Shown: piece after piece, positions 44,291 through 55,507 of the stretch
How positions within the stretch are numbered: the stretch's first letter is position 1
Layout: the number at the start of each line of letters is the position of its first letter
From: Fremontodendron californicum
Taxonomy: Eukaryota; Streptophyta; Magnoliopsida; Malvales; Malvaceae
DNA: 64,000 nt
Reading direction: 5' to 3'
Assembly (NCBI GenBank): GCA_030761205.1
Contig: JAULJL010000039.1
Location: 5,094,001 to 5,158,000, forward strand
The notes under the pieces: model-generated
What the model saw: the letters and a program-made list of their open reading frames with translations, nothing else
Told to the model about the DNA's origin: nothing
Database searches by the model: none
Translations under genes and position numbers: made by a program

Positions 44291-44640
44291 CACTACAAAA
44301 TTTAGATGCTTTAGGATCGAACAGTCATCCTTTAAAATCATGTCTTTAAAAAAGTTTGGAGACGATTATAAGGATGACTTTTGTTCCCAAAGCTTTAGGA
44401 AGAATATCATCCCAAAATTCATAAAAAAAAAATGTCAAAATATTTAATGACTTTTTTCGTCCCTAAATCAACATTTTTTCGGACGATTATCGTCCCCAAA
44501 AATAATTTATTGAAAGACATCCTAATCTTTCAAATGAATTAGTTTTAAGACAAATATCGTCCCCAATATACATTAGGAATAAATGACGTCCTTAAAAATT
44601 TATCTCGAATTCATTTTTGAAGACATTTGTCAGAGACACT
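44291..44640 (+). mobile_element. CACTA-3 left terminus with sub-terminal repeats
   Basis: Begins CACTACAAAATTTAGATGC and contains several GACGATTATCGTCCCCAAA-type repeats in both orientations, as CACTA ends do. The matching right terminus was not found. Exon fragments of four host genes follow, so this may be the border of a gene-capturing (Pack-CACTA) element. Confidence 0.65.
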
Positions 44641-44846
44641 AACATCTTTAGTCCTAATCTTAATTTTTATTTAACAATGCATTATTATAAATTTCAATCT
44701 AATAATACAAATTCATAACGCAAAAAAAATAATTATCTTCATTTAAAATAATAAAGAATAAACATAAATTAAAATTCATAAAAATTATAATATTAAATTC
44801 TATTAAAATTTAAAATATTATTACAAACTATTAATAATAGTATAAC

Positions 44847-45396
44847 CCACATTGCATTGCAGGCCAGCTAAAACTGCAAATACTTCTGATAAAAGACCGA
44901 CTCTATCTGTTACCGTCAATTCCAACGCTCTTAAGCCATTAAATACATGGCTTCTATCGGGATAACTGGTCTCAAGGGACTGTAACCCAGACAAAAATAA
45001 AACAAAACATAGATCAGTTTTACGACAAATTAAGCTAATATAAAGGGCATTAATTCTAAAATAAAAGTAAGTGTAATAACAACCTGCTCAATGTAACTAA
45101 TAACGCTCCCATCAGTTAATTTGTTCCCGTTTAGATCAGCCACCCACATGGAAAACTGTAAAACCCAAAAGGAAAATGTCAGTAACAGAAATATCAAGTA
45201 AAACCCAGAAATTGTAACATTATAAAAAACAAACTTTTATCTCAAAAATCATCTTTTTATAGTAAACTTAAGCTTACCATCCATGAACCACTGGCCATCA
45301 GATGAAATGTAAGCCTTCTTAATTGAAAGATTCAGATCTGTTAAAACCTGAACAGCGTCTAATAAAATTCCGTGTCTTCTTCTAGCACTATCAACC
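44847..45396 (-). pseudogene. ACR-like: ACT-domain repeat protein (ACR) gene fragment, three exons
   Basis: Three exons with GT-AG borders kept: 45278..45396 (VDSARRRHGILLDAVQVLTD...SSDGQWFMDG), 45084..45155 (ADLNGNKLTDGSVISYIEQ) and 44847..44979 (RALELTVTDRVGLLSEVFAVLAG). The order matches the first and second ACT domains of plant ACR proteins, which are thought to sense amino acids. One extra base in the middle exon breaks the frame. Only a central part of a roughly 450-residue protein is present; introns are retained, so the source was genomic DNA. Confidence 0.85.
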
Positions 45397-45739
45397 TGAG
45401 AAATCAAAGCAAGAGGAAGGAAAGGCTTTTGAAACATCAAAGGAAAACAAGAGACCCATAATAAGTCAAAATTTTGGGCAATAATAAAGAAAAAAAATAA
45501 AAGGACAACAATTTTGAGAGGTTCCGTGGAAGCTAACCTTGACAAGAGTCGATCACGACCCTGTTAAAACAATAAAAAGCAAGGAATGATCAAGAGAAAA
45601 CAAATATAACAATTTTTTTCAAGAAAAAAGATTCCTTATCAACTCTTTCAACAAAAGCAAGTAGACTATCATTAATGATTAATCATATCAATTATTTTGA
45701 TGGAGAAAAAATTGGCAGGAAGTGGGAAAAAGAATGAAC

Positions 45740-47459
45740 CTGTTGCAACCAACTCCATCATCTGTGTCATGCTGACAGGATCCTCGCCACCTGTATGGGA
45801 TCGGTCCCATCCCTTCATCGCTAAAGCTCTTCGATTCCGGCCAAACACCTATACCACAACCCCATCACAAAAACAAACAAACACTAAAAAAAACCCATTA
45901 CATTACACCAAAACATGTTAAAACATTATAGCAATTGACAAGCAAACAGTGGCACCAAAATTTCATGCAAAAAATAATAAGGGGTCATTCAATTTCCAAG
46001 AATGAGATTGAAAAGTAGAGAAAGCTGTTTAAAAATTAACAAAATTCTTGCAAAAAGTAAAACTCTGAAAGACAGATACCTGTGTGTTCACTATTCGGTT
46101 TTAACCGAATTAACCGACCGAAATTTAATTCGGTTCGGTTAATCGGTTAACCGAAAAAAATTCGGTTCGGTTAACGATTAATGATTTTGGAAAATTTCGG
46201 TATCGGTTAATTCGGTTCGGTTAAGCGAAGATAACCGAATTACACAAATTAACCGAAACTATGTAATGTTCATGCTTTATCATGCTTTCTTAGTTGTGTT
46301 TGTTTGATATTTGGATTTTATAATATGTTTTGCTTTTGGATTTTGATTGGTTGGACTTAGATAGATTATTTGGATATAAAATCATGTATTAAAATAGGTT
46401 AGCAAAATAAATTAGGTATTTATTTTAATTCGAAAACCGACCAAATTAACCGAAATAATTTCGGTTCGGTTAATTCACTGTTTTAACTATTCGGTTCTGT
46501 TAACGGTTAATGAAAAAACACATTCGGTTAATTCGGTTAATCGTAATTCTGTTCGGTTATTAACCGAATTAACCAAATGAACACCCCTAGCGTCAAGGTT
46601 TCCAGTAATTGTATCTTCACCAAACCTTGACTTCTTCCAAAGAGAGGCAGAACGGACAACTCTATCCCTCTCTAATCTGAGGAAATCCCATGATCGTGAC
46701 GTATGCAGTTTTCTTCCTTTGTTCAAGAAAATCGACACAACATTCGGATGCTCTGCATTGATCAAGAACAATCATTCAGAGATTAGAAAGAGTATAACAA
46801 ACGAAAACAGAGCAAACAGAGCCAGAAAATAGACTGCAAAGAGTTGGCATTAAAATAGTGAGAACTAAGAAATATACTACATGAAATTGAACTTCGTACT
46901 AGAAATCTCTGCTGCTTCTTCGTCATCCATGATAGCAGCAAAACCATTGATGTTTCGAGTATATGAGTAAAATATTTTCTCTTTATCTATTTCAGAGGTG
47001 CATAAATATAATTGAAAATAAAAAAGCATTCAGTTGCAGTTTATTCCTCATTTAAAAGGAAAAACAGAAACTTTTCATGTTAGCATCAGATTCTATACCT
47101 TCCCACCAATGAAACCAGCAATTCATAATGTGAATTTGTCGCATGATTAAGGTCAACCGATGTGGGCTTTAGACCATGAGTATATCCTCCTAAGTACACT
47201 ATATAAGACTGCAGCAAGGAAGAGAAAGTGATTTCAATGAAACAAATATGTACATGTCAACAAATGAAGATTGAAACTTGAAACCAAATAGGAAAAAGTA
47301 TATAATTTCTAAGAAGTTTTAAGATAAACCCAGAATTAATCTTGGTAGTAAGAATCAATGAAACTTGAGCAATCATACCAAAATTTTCAATGGCATTTTT
47401 AAGTGAAAACTAAACTAATAATGGAAGATGCTTGCCTTTTTGACAGTAAAAGTGGGAGT
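45740..47459 (-). pseudogene. SBT-like: Subtilisin-like protease (SBT5/AIR3-like) 5' gene fragment, five exons
   Basis: Exons: about 47436..47459 (TPTFTVKK); 47099..47208 (SYIVYLGGYTHGLKPTSVDL); 46900..46991 (IFYSYTRNINGFAAIMDDEEAAEIS); 46593..46752 (EHPNVVSIFLNKGRKLHTSRSWDFL...FGEDTITGNLD); 45740..45848 (GVWPESKSFSDEGMGPIPYRWRGSC). They cover the inhibitor-I9 prodomain and the start of the catalytic domain of a secreted plant subtilase. The catalytic Asp of the LD(T)G region is just at the fourth exon's end; the His and Ser blocks are absent. A palindromic MITE separates the last two exons. Fragment only, not a working protease. Confidence 0.88.
46082..46592. mobile_element. MITE rich in TTCGGTTAACCGAA
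   Basis: About 510 bp; left end TGTGTTCACTATTCGGTTTTA, right end complement GGGGTGTTCATTTGGTTAATTC, so inverted ends share GTGTTCA..TTCGGTTAA. Sits at the exon 4/intron border of the subtilase fragment. Common hAT-like MITE type in plants. Confidence 0.75.
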
Positions 47460-47959
47460 CTGCAAAAGAGAGAAAAGAAAGACTGGTAAAAGCAAATAAG
47501 AAAGAATTCAAAGCCTCATTGCTTTGCAAATATTTTTAAGGAGTGAGAGTTTTAGATGAGATATATTAATTAATAATAAAATTATATAAGGAGATGAAGT
47601 AGTATAAAAAAAAAAAAGTAGCAGTAGCATGGTTGTGTGAGCTTGTTTGCACATTTAAGACTCAGAACTAAGAAGAAAGCCCAACACCTCTATATAGAAG
47701 CTTCTCTACTATAAGAATATTAGGAAACTATCCAATGGGACCTCTAGATTTAATATAATGCCTTCAACATATAACCAACAACATTACTTTTCACAAAAAC
47801 AACCAATAAAAAAGAAAACTCACCACAATTGATTGAGATACCCTAACAATCCATTCACAGGCAATTTAACTTGATTAATTTGTAGCCAAATAAGCAAAGA
47901 AATAAAATCCCCTGTCTAGCAACAGGATGTTAAGAAGAAGAAGAGTTAAAACTGGTTAC
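47460..47959 (-). other. Intron-like or junction DNA between subtilase and glucose-transporter fragments
   Basis: AT-rich, no exon recognised; the capture junction between the two gene fragments must lie here. Confidence 0.45.
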
Positions 47960-48074
47960 CCAGTGGACAGCCATGCAAATTCACATCGCCTTTGCCCTAA
48001 TCCAACCAGGAAACATTTCTGATAGGAGGAGACCTGGGACTGGTCCAGCACCTTTAGCATAGGTCAAGACGAAC
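47960..48074 (-). pseudogene. pGlcT-like: Plastidic glucose transporter (pGlcT-like) single-exon fragment
   Basis: One 115-base exon with CAG acceptor and GTAACC donor. It codes LTYAKGAGPVPGLLLSEMFP then IRAKAM, a stop, and MAVHWV. This matches the conserved loop and helix around the second half of plastidic sugar transporters (GAGPVPGLLLPEIFP...RIRAKAM in the family). The in-frame TGA kills it. Same orientation as the neighbouring fragments. Confidence 0.82.
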
Positions 48075-48194
48075 CTGCATTGTCACACCATCAAGTTTGT
48101 GTTAAGAAAATGCCACACCACAAAATCATGTTGCTAAATATAAATGTTTCCTTTGAATAGCCTTCGTAAACGTTTGTAATAAGGTCACCTTAAA

Positions 48195-48367
48195 CCTATG
48201 TTACTCGGACACTTCATTTATGTCCGACACCCATGTACGACACATGTTCGGACAAGGGTATGGGGTATGATCCTCCAAATATATGAAAAAACTTAGAAAA
48301 ACTTGAGCATACCCATGTCGAACACATACCCGTATCCGACACTCAACCCCGAGTCCAAATAACATAG
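48195..48367. mobile_element. MITE with CTATGTTACTCGGAC ends, copy 1
   Basis: 173 bp, left end CTATGTTACTCGGAC, right end GAGTCCAAATAACATAG. Interior is built of TCCGACAC/GTGTCGGA motifs. Relatives at 57882..58034, 59459..59652 and 62028..62113. Confidence 0.75.
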
Positions 48368-48876
48368 CCTGAAACACACTCTATGGCACCCCACTGAATT
48401 AGAAAAAAAAAAAAAATTAACTAGCTTATATAGACATATCCCACTCATGCGCTAAGATGCATTTTCTCAGGTGGCAAATTGTAAAGCACTCAATAGCTTA
48501 TATAGACATCACCAAGAATAACACGATATGACTCATTTGGAGGAATCTGTTTCCAAAATTCTACACTCATAAAAGTTTTTAAAATGAACAGATGGATCTA
48601 CAAAATATGCCCAAACAATAACTCAATCTTATGGAGCTAATGTATATATTCTTCACGAAGCACTCAAAATGAACTTTGAATCAACTACACAGTTTATTCT
48701 CATAGTTGCGAAATTATAAATTTCTCATTTAAAGATATTCATCAAAAGAACAAACTAGCCTACAATTAAACTCCAATCAAAACTAACCCTATCCCTTAAA
48801 CCAAAATGTTTACGATTTTTCAAAAGAAAAAGCAAAAGAGGGAAAAAAAGAATCTCAGCAAAGTCGGACTGGTTAC
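48368..48876. other. Intron-like DNA between MITE and NRPB2 fragment
   Basis: Nothing recognisable; probably NRPB2 first-intron sequence. Confidence 0.4.
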
Positions 48877-49069
48877 CAGGATTGTGCTGTGACTCGGGCC
48901 TGATCTCGATATCGGCCGATTTATCGACTATTTCTTACATCGTGTTTTGGATAAACTCATCCAACGAGTCGAGCTGTTGACGGACGAATGCTTTTTCTTC
49001 GATTTAAGCGGAGATAACCGCTCATGCGTCTTCCTGCGTGATTTCCTCGTCTTCTTCGTCGTCCTCCAT
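48877..49069 (-). pseudogene. NRPB2: NRPB2 (RNA polymerase II second-largest subunit) first-exon fragment
   Basis: Starts MEDDEEDEEITQEDA and continues with VRQQLDSLDEFIQNTM, then EIVDKSADIEIRPESQHNP up to a GTAACC donor, closely matching the N-terminus of plant RPB2. Three internal stops replace the family's Trp, Tyr and Gln. Only this exon is present of a protein of about 1190 residues. The 5' leader (about 49070-49140) also looks copied from the source gene. Confidence 0.9.
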
Positions 49070-49140
49070 AGCTAGGTTTTTTCTAAGGTTCTGTTTTGAA
49101 GTAGAATAGATGAAAGGGGGAGAAACGAGAGTAAATGGAG

Positions 49141-49669
49141 GTTTTTTAGTGAATTTTAAAAATAAAATTTTTAAATTGGATTTAAATAGATAAAAAAAAT
49201 TTAATTCAATCGTCCAAAAACTTATTATCATAAGAATTGGGATGAAATTAAAAAACGTCTTAAATAATTTTAAATTTATGACATACGATACGTTTTCGCC
49301 TCTTTACTCGTTTTAAAAAATCTCTTATTTTATACCGGAAGCATTGAAAAGCTCACGGAAAAGTTCTAATCCTCCTTACTTTGATCGTCTGGATGTGTTT
49401 TCAGCTAGCTACAAGATCAACGAAGAAGTTCAATTCGGACAATGGATCTTGAGACTACAACGGTTCTAATATCTAAGACACTAGTATGCATCTTTTGTAG
49501 AATTGCAGCTTTATCATGCGAAGAAGAACCCCAAAAGTAATCTCCTTCATTTCACTCGTCATGCTTGTGATTCTTACTTTGTGCTACATGATTCTTCTTG
49601 CACTAAACTTTGAAGCTTTGTGCTCAAACAAACAAGATTAAGACATTTTGTCCATAATGATGGATTAAT
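49141..49669. other. Intergenic DNA left of E4, with a weak small hydrophobic frame
   Basis: AT-rich to 49320, then more mixed. A 41-codon frame at 49516..49641 begins MRRRTPKVISFISLVMLVIL and looks like a membrane segment or signal peptide, but nothing supports it as a gene. Ends with TTAAT, the E4 target site. Confidence 0.3.
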
Positions 49670-51185
49670 TGATAAGCTTATAAAATATACATTTTATGTT
49701 TTTTTTTATTTTTATTATGTTTTTTATCTTTATCTTGTTTATTTATATTATGTTTTTGAATTTTACATACAATAAAGAGAATAAAGTTAAAAGATGTCAA
49801 TAATAATGATAAAAAACTTACAAAATCATAATTACAAAATGGAAGAAAACTTGGAAGTCAAAAACTCAATTTTTTAACAGATCTGACCTCCATAACTTGT
49901 TGCAAAAAATCATTATGTTAAAGTCATTATTTGAATAAACTTCCTTCTTGACTTTTGAAGCTGACTTGAATACCTTTCCAATGATAGTTTACACACCTAA
50001 ATCGGATAACGGATGGTCATCCAAATCAGTCGGCGAAGTGCGAGACAGTGCATCAGTCACGAAAGCGAAGTCAGAAAGCAAAAACGGACAAGGCAGCAAG
50101 TTGGGGCTGCAGCCCTAGGCCGCGGCGCCGAGTTTCTGACTCCAAAAACGTGAAAAAATCAGAAAAATACGGGAAAAGACCAAAATTGTCATATTTTGAC
50201 TCCTAGCTTCCTTGAAGAGCAAGAAAGGGTTTTTAAGACTTTAAAACTTTATAAATACCATCTTTTGAGCCACAAATTATAATAATCTTTTGAGGAGACT
50301 CAAGTGATCATTAATTTTCTTCTTCTCCTCCATTCTTTTATTTTCTTTTTAGTTTTATGTATATATTATCTATGCCTATGCAAGGCTAACTTTTCTTTGG
50401 TTAAGGGTGATTTCAAAGTCCTAGACAAGTTTTGTAATTGATTTTCATGATTTATCTATCATTAGTTTTCTATCAAAGTTGATTATGTTCTTTCATAAAA
50501 ATTGTTCATGATGTTGTCTTGATTTATTTAGGGTGATCAACTAGATAGATTTTGATAATTGTCTATTGCTAGTTTAGGAGTCTTGATCCGTGTAATTGTC
50601 TTGATTTTCTATTCATAAGTGGCAATTTGTGATTAATGATTATGGTCAAGTTTTCGCTAATTGCAAAGTGGAACATAACATAGGTTAAACAATCCGAGCT
50701 TATGTGTTTGTTGCCTAGATCAACCTATCTTTCTCATCATAAAGCTGCCATTACATTAAATCTAGAGAGCTTATTCTAGGTTGTCTAGTGGTTAGAGATT
50801 AAATAGAGAGCTTGTTCTATTTAACTACGAACTAAGGAAAGATTGGAGTAACAGAGCTTGTTATTATCTACAGTTGAAAATTTTGATAGTTAATTGATGT
50901 TGATAGATCTGATTATTGATTCTTAATGATGTCTAGTGGTGGAGAATGAAACCTTAACCATATTTCTCATATTTGATTGTTTCTTATTTACTTGTTTTCT
51001 ACTTTTCTTGTTTTATTTACTTTTAAACTCTTTCAAAAATTCCCCTTTACTTTATTTTCTTTGAATCTAAGTTATAAACTAAAACCCAATCCCTGAGAAC
51101 TCGACCCTTGCTAACTACTATACTTACAATTGATATTATTTTTAGTGCAAGGTTTTAAATAAGATATACTTTTTCGAGTGCATCA
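49670..51185 (+). repeat. E4 5' LTR (1516 bp)
   Basis: U3 is unrelated to that of E1-E3 apart from the TGATAA start. The second half (from about 50370, AAGGCTAACTTTTCTTTGG...GACTCGACCCTTGCTAACTACTATACTTACAA) matches the E1/E2 LTR R-U5 region. Ends CGAGTGCATCA. Confidence 0.95.
50250..50257 (+). promoter_or_regulatory. TATA box of E4 LTR
   Basis: TATAAATA in AAACTTTATAAATACC; the 3' LTR equivalent is at 56104..56111. Confidence 0.7.
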
Positions 51186-51191
51186 AGTTTT

Positions 51192-51209
51192 TGGCGTCGT
51201 TACCGGGGA
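51192..51209 (+). other. E4 primer binding site (tRNA-Asp type)
   Basis: TGGCGTCGTTACCGGGGA, two mismatches to the tRNA-Asp complement, six bases after the LTR. Confidence 0.88.
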
Positions 51210-51407
51210 TTTTTTTTTTAGTATATTATTTATTTGGTTTAATCTTATTTTCTGTTTTAATTAGTTTATTTTCTTGTTTTCTTTTTGAGTGAATGTCCCA
51301 AAGAAGAAGAACCTCACTTAAGACATAGGAGAATTCGGGAATTCATAGCTTCCCACCAAATAACGAACGAAGAGTTGGTCCAAACTATCCAAGAGGAACA
51401 AGGAGAG

Positions 51408-53799
51408 ATGGCTGCTGATAACCGAACTCTCAAGGAGCTAGCCGCTCCGGATTTGGATCAACAACCCTTATGCATTGAATATGCTAATCTTGAGGTAGCT
51501 TTTGAATTAAAATCTGGTTTGATTCATCTTCTCCCAATTTTTCATGGTTTTGTAGGAGAGGATCCAAATAATCACCTCAAGGAATTCCATGTAGTTTGCT
51601 CAATATAAGAACAATTGGGGTCACAGAAGAGCAAATAAAGTTAAGAGCATTCCCATTCTCTCTAGCTGACTCGGCAAAGGAATGGCTCTACTATCTACCA
51701 TCCGGTACCATCACTACATGGAATGGGATGAAAAGAGCATTCTTGGAAAGATATTTCCCAGCATCTAAGGCTGCCAATATTAGAAAGGAAATATGTGGGA
51801 TTCGGTAATACAACGGAGAGTCCTTGTATGAATATTGGGAGAGGTTCAAGAAACTTTGTGCATCATGTCCACATCATCAGATAAGTGAACAACTACTCAT
51901 CCAATATTTCTATGAAGGTCTCTTGCCAATGGAGAGACGCATGATAGATACAACAAGTGGGGGAGCACTAGTTGATAAAACTTCCGAAGCTGCTAGACTT
52001 CTCATCTCCAACATGGCAGCCAACTCACAACAATTCAACATGAGAGATGAACCACCATCACAACCATAAAAAGTAAATGAGGTAAGTACAACAAATTTCT
52101 CAACTGACTTCTCTTGTGCAACAAATGGCTGCAGGTCAAATGCAGCAAAGCAAGGCTTGTGGAATATGTTCAAACATGGGACACCAAACTGATATGTGTC
52201 CAACACTTCAAGATGATCTAAATGAACATGTTAATGCTATGGGTGGATTTCCAGGCCAACCAAGAAAGTATGATCCCTACTCAAACACTTACAATCCAGG
52301 ATGGAGGAATCATTCGAACTTTAATTATGGAGGGAACCAATCACAAGTTGCTCCTCTACCCTTTGATAAGAGACAACCGGGTTTTCAACAAAGAACGCAA
52401 CAACCATATCAAACCCGAGAGCAAGTGCCACCACCATAAAATTCAGTTGAGTCTCTAGCAGATCTTATTAAATCTCTTACTACTAACAAATTGCAAATGC
52501 AACAGGATATAAAGGAAACAAACAGACAAATGGCAATAAGGATGAGCCAAATAGAGACTCAAATTGGACAAATGGCAACATCAATCAGTCAAAACCAAGC
52601 AAGGGATTTCGGAAAATTACCTTCCCAAACCATAGTGAATCCCAGAGAACAAGTGAATGCCATAACTCTAAGAAGTGGGAAATAACTTGAGACACCACAA
52701 AACAATAGTGCTCAAAGGGTGGACAACACCAATGCATCATCCTCACAACCAATGAGCCAATTGTTAAGGTAATCCCTAAACCTTCTTGTCCTTCATATAT
52801 AACTCCTCCACCTTTTTCAAGCAGGTTAGCAAAGTCCAAAAAGGAGGAACAAGAGAAGGAAATTTTGGAAACCTTCCGAAAAGTTGAGGTAAACATTCCT
52901 CTACTAGATGCCATAAAGCAAGTGCCACGATATGCAAAATTTTTGAAAGAATTGTGCACTTCTAAAAGGAAGCTCAAAGGGAATGAAAAGGTAAGTATGG
53001 GAGAGAATGTCTCGACTGTTCTTCAAATGAAACTCCCATCTAAATGGAAGGATCCAGGTATGTTTACCATTCCTTGTAAAATAGGCAACACCAGGTTTGC
53101 ACATGCTATGCTAGACTTAGGAGCATCTATCAATGTTATGCCATACTCAATTTATGCTTCTTTGAAACTAAGACCATTAAAAGAAACCGGTGTTATTTTA
53201 CAACTCGCTGATCGTTCTATTACTTATCCAACAGGAGATGTAGAAAATGTTCTTGTGCAAGTTAATGAATTGGTCTTTCCAGCTGACTTTTATGTGCTTG
53301 ACATGGAAGTTGAGGTGTGTCTTCCAACCCAGCACCTATATTATTAGGGAGACCATTCTTAAAAGCAGCCAAGACAATAATTAATGTTAATGATGGCACA
53401 CTCACTATGGAATTTGATGGTGATGTAATCCGTTTTAATATCGTTGTAGCCATGAGATACCCTAGTGATGTATATTCTGTTTATGCAATTGATACATTTG
53501 ACTCTTTAGTGCTACCACATGTTGAGTTAAGTAGCAAAGACATAGACATTAACAAACACCTTGGCATGGAGATCTCAAAAGATGAACATGTTTTAAGTGA
53601 ACATGTGGAGGAAGCATTGACAACTTTGCAAGTGTTTCCATCTTGTAATGAAAGGTTTGATGTTTCAGCTATTAATTTTTATTTATCAAATGAGAACCAT
53701 CTACCTTTTCTTTTACAGGCACCAATATTGGATTCAAAACCACCACCGGATCATTTGAAGTACTCAAGGATAACGGTGTGGATGATGGCATGGGTCTAA
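51408..53799 (+). pseudogene. gag-pro: E4 gag-protease, frameshifted
   Basis: Opens MAADNRTLKELAAPDLDQQP, a typical Athila/Tat Gag start. Capsid region with FPFSLADSAKEWLYYLP and YEYWERFKKLCASCPHHQ; zinc knuckle CGICSNMGHQTDMC (about 52158); SLEDTLQ-like linker; VNIPLLDAIKQVPRYAKFLKELC (about 52890); protease with MLDLGASINVMPYS (about 53109) and ILLGRPFLKAAKT (about 53340). Frameshifts or stops near 51600, 51810, 52068, 52437, 52685 and 53320. Ends before RT, at the PPPDHLKYS linker. Dead. Confidence 0.88.
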
Positions 53800-55507
53800 G
53801 TCAGGCTGAGGACAATAAACCAAGCGCTTCTTGGGAGGCAAGCCAAAAGGATGGAGAGCACATATTATAATCAGATTTGCTATTCTTTACTCTCCATCAT
53901 TCTATCTTTTATTGTTTTTTGTTAGTTTGTTTTGATTAGTAATTCTTTTCTTTTACACATGATTCTTATATTTGGGGATAATAGAATTACATGAGGACAA
54001 TGTAAGAATTAAGTGTGGGGGGGGAAGAATTTAGGATTTCATTTAGTTTAGTTTAGTTTGTTTTTAATGTGTTCTAGTTACTTTCCATAATATGATGAGA
54101 TATGAATTCAATAGGTCTGAAATTGATCATTAGTGGTAAGATTTTCATGAGAATTAAGCTTGATATCACTATTTTTCATGAGCCAATGTTAATATGATAT
54201 GTTGATTGAGAAAGAAGCTTGTTTAGACTTGATATTGACTTGTATAATCATCCTTGTGAGTTTTGAGCCTATATGATTGATGCATTATACATATCAATCT
54301 AATTTCTTTCTCGAGTGCTCTTATGATTACATGATTCTCTAGAACTTGCTTTAAACCGTTTGAGACTATATTGATACATGTGATAACATGAATATGATAG
54401 AGGCATTAGGATTATAACTAGGGCCAAACAGCCATCCCTATTGATGTTCCAAGAGAACATCCCCACTAGTGAGCCAATTTGAGCCTACATTGAATATGCT
54501 ATTTTATTGGTAACCACATCTCTTACCTAACCTAAATGCACTTATATCCTTACCCTTGTTCTAAAGATGAATTAGATTGTTTTGAGACATATTGCATAAA
54601 GCAAGGGAGATCGATTGACTATTTGGGTTAGCAACAAGAAATAAGTGTGGGGGAAAGAATGGCAAAATTAAGAGAAAAAGAAAAGGGAATATTGTTGAAT
54701 GTTTGGTTAAAGAAAAGATGTTACAAAGTTGGTTAGAATGAAGCAAAGGCTCAACATAGATATTTAGCCTATGATATTATGTGCTTTATAAGAGTTTTGA
54801 GAAGTTTTTAATTATATGATCTAGTATGTCTCTAAACTCTATGAAATCTTTAGAACCTTTGTGATATCTTTATCTTTTTATTCTTTAAATACATTACAAC
54901 CCCTTGACTCCATTACAACCTTGAATAAAGACCTCTTGATTCATAAAGTTGCATGATCTAAGTAGTGGAGAATAGGTGGACAAGCAAGCATATGGTAGAA
55001 CTGTTTTCATGAGATTGATTGAGTGTAAACACTTTACCACTACTTTAAAGAGTGAAAATCATGAGAGTATCCCATGTGAGAAGTTGAGATTAAGTTTGAA
55101 TATGCACTATTTTGATTGAAATATGTTATGTTAATATTGGCTTAACTCAAACTATTTACATTCAAACATGATTTTTTGTGAAATTCTTTAAGCTATTGAT
55201 TAGTTTATAAGACTTGTTTAATGATTATCTCTTATTTATATTGGAAGGATTAGGAGTAATTATATTTTTTATTTTTTATTTTTTATTTTTATTTTAGTTT
55301 TTCAATGTTTGTGGGTATCGCCCTAATAAACCCTCACGAGACTAAACTCGTCAACTAGGGACACTTAGGGGTTTAAAGACTTGTGTCGTATGCTAACTGC
55401 CACCGTGATCTTCTACGAAAGTGAATTAGATTAGATTAGATTTTCTTATTTTCTTATTTTATTTTGTTTTGCTCGAGGATTAGCAAAAAGCTAAGTGTGA
55501 GGATATT
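53800..55507 (+). other. E4 3' non-coding region
   Basis: No gene. Hairpin TTACAT/ATGTAA at 53987..54005 followed by TTAAGTGTGGGGGGGG, a second AAGTGTGGGGG at about 54642-54652, and a weak terminal polypurine tract (GTGTGAGGATATT, about 55494..55507). Highly similar to the 3' regions of E1, E2, E3 and E5. Confidence 0.8.

Noticed and set aside
44860..49070. Interpretation as four intact neighbouring host genes
   Set aside because: Each is only a few exons, with stops or frameshifts, lacking 5' or 3' parts; captured fragments explain it better.
49487..49500. CTTTTGTAG as a possible right terminus of CACTA-3
   Set aside because: Lacks the final TG and the sub-terminal repeats seen at the left end, so I do not call it; the right border of the gene-fragment array is unresolved.
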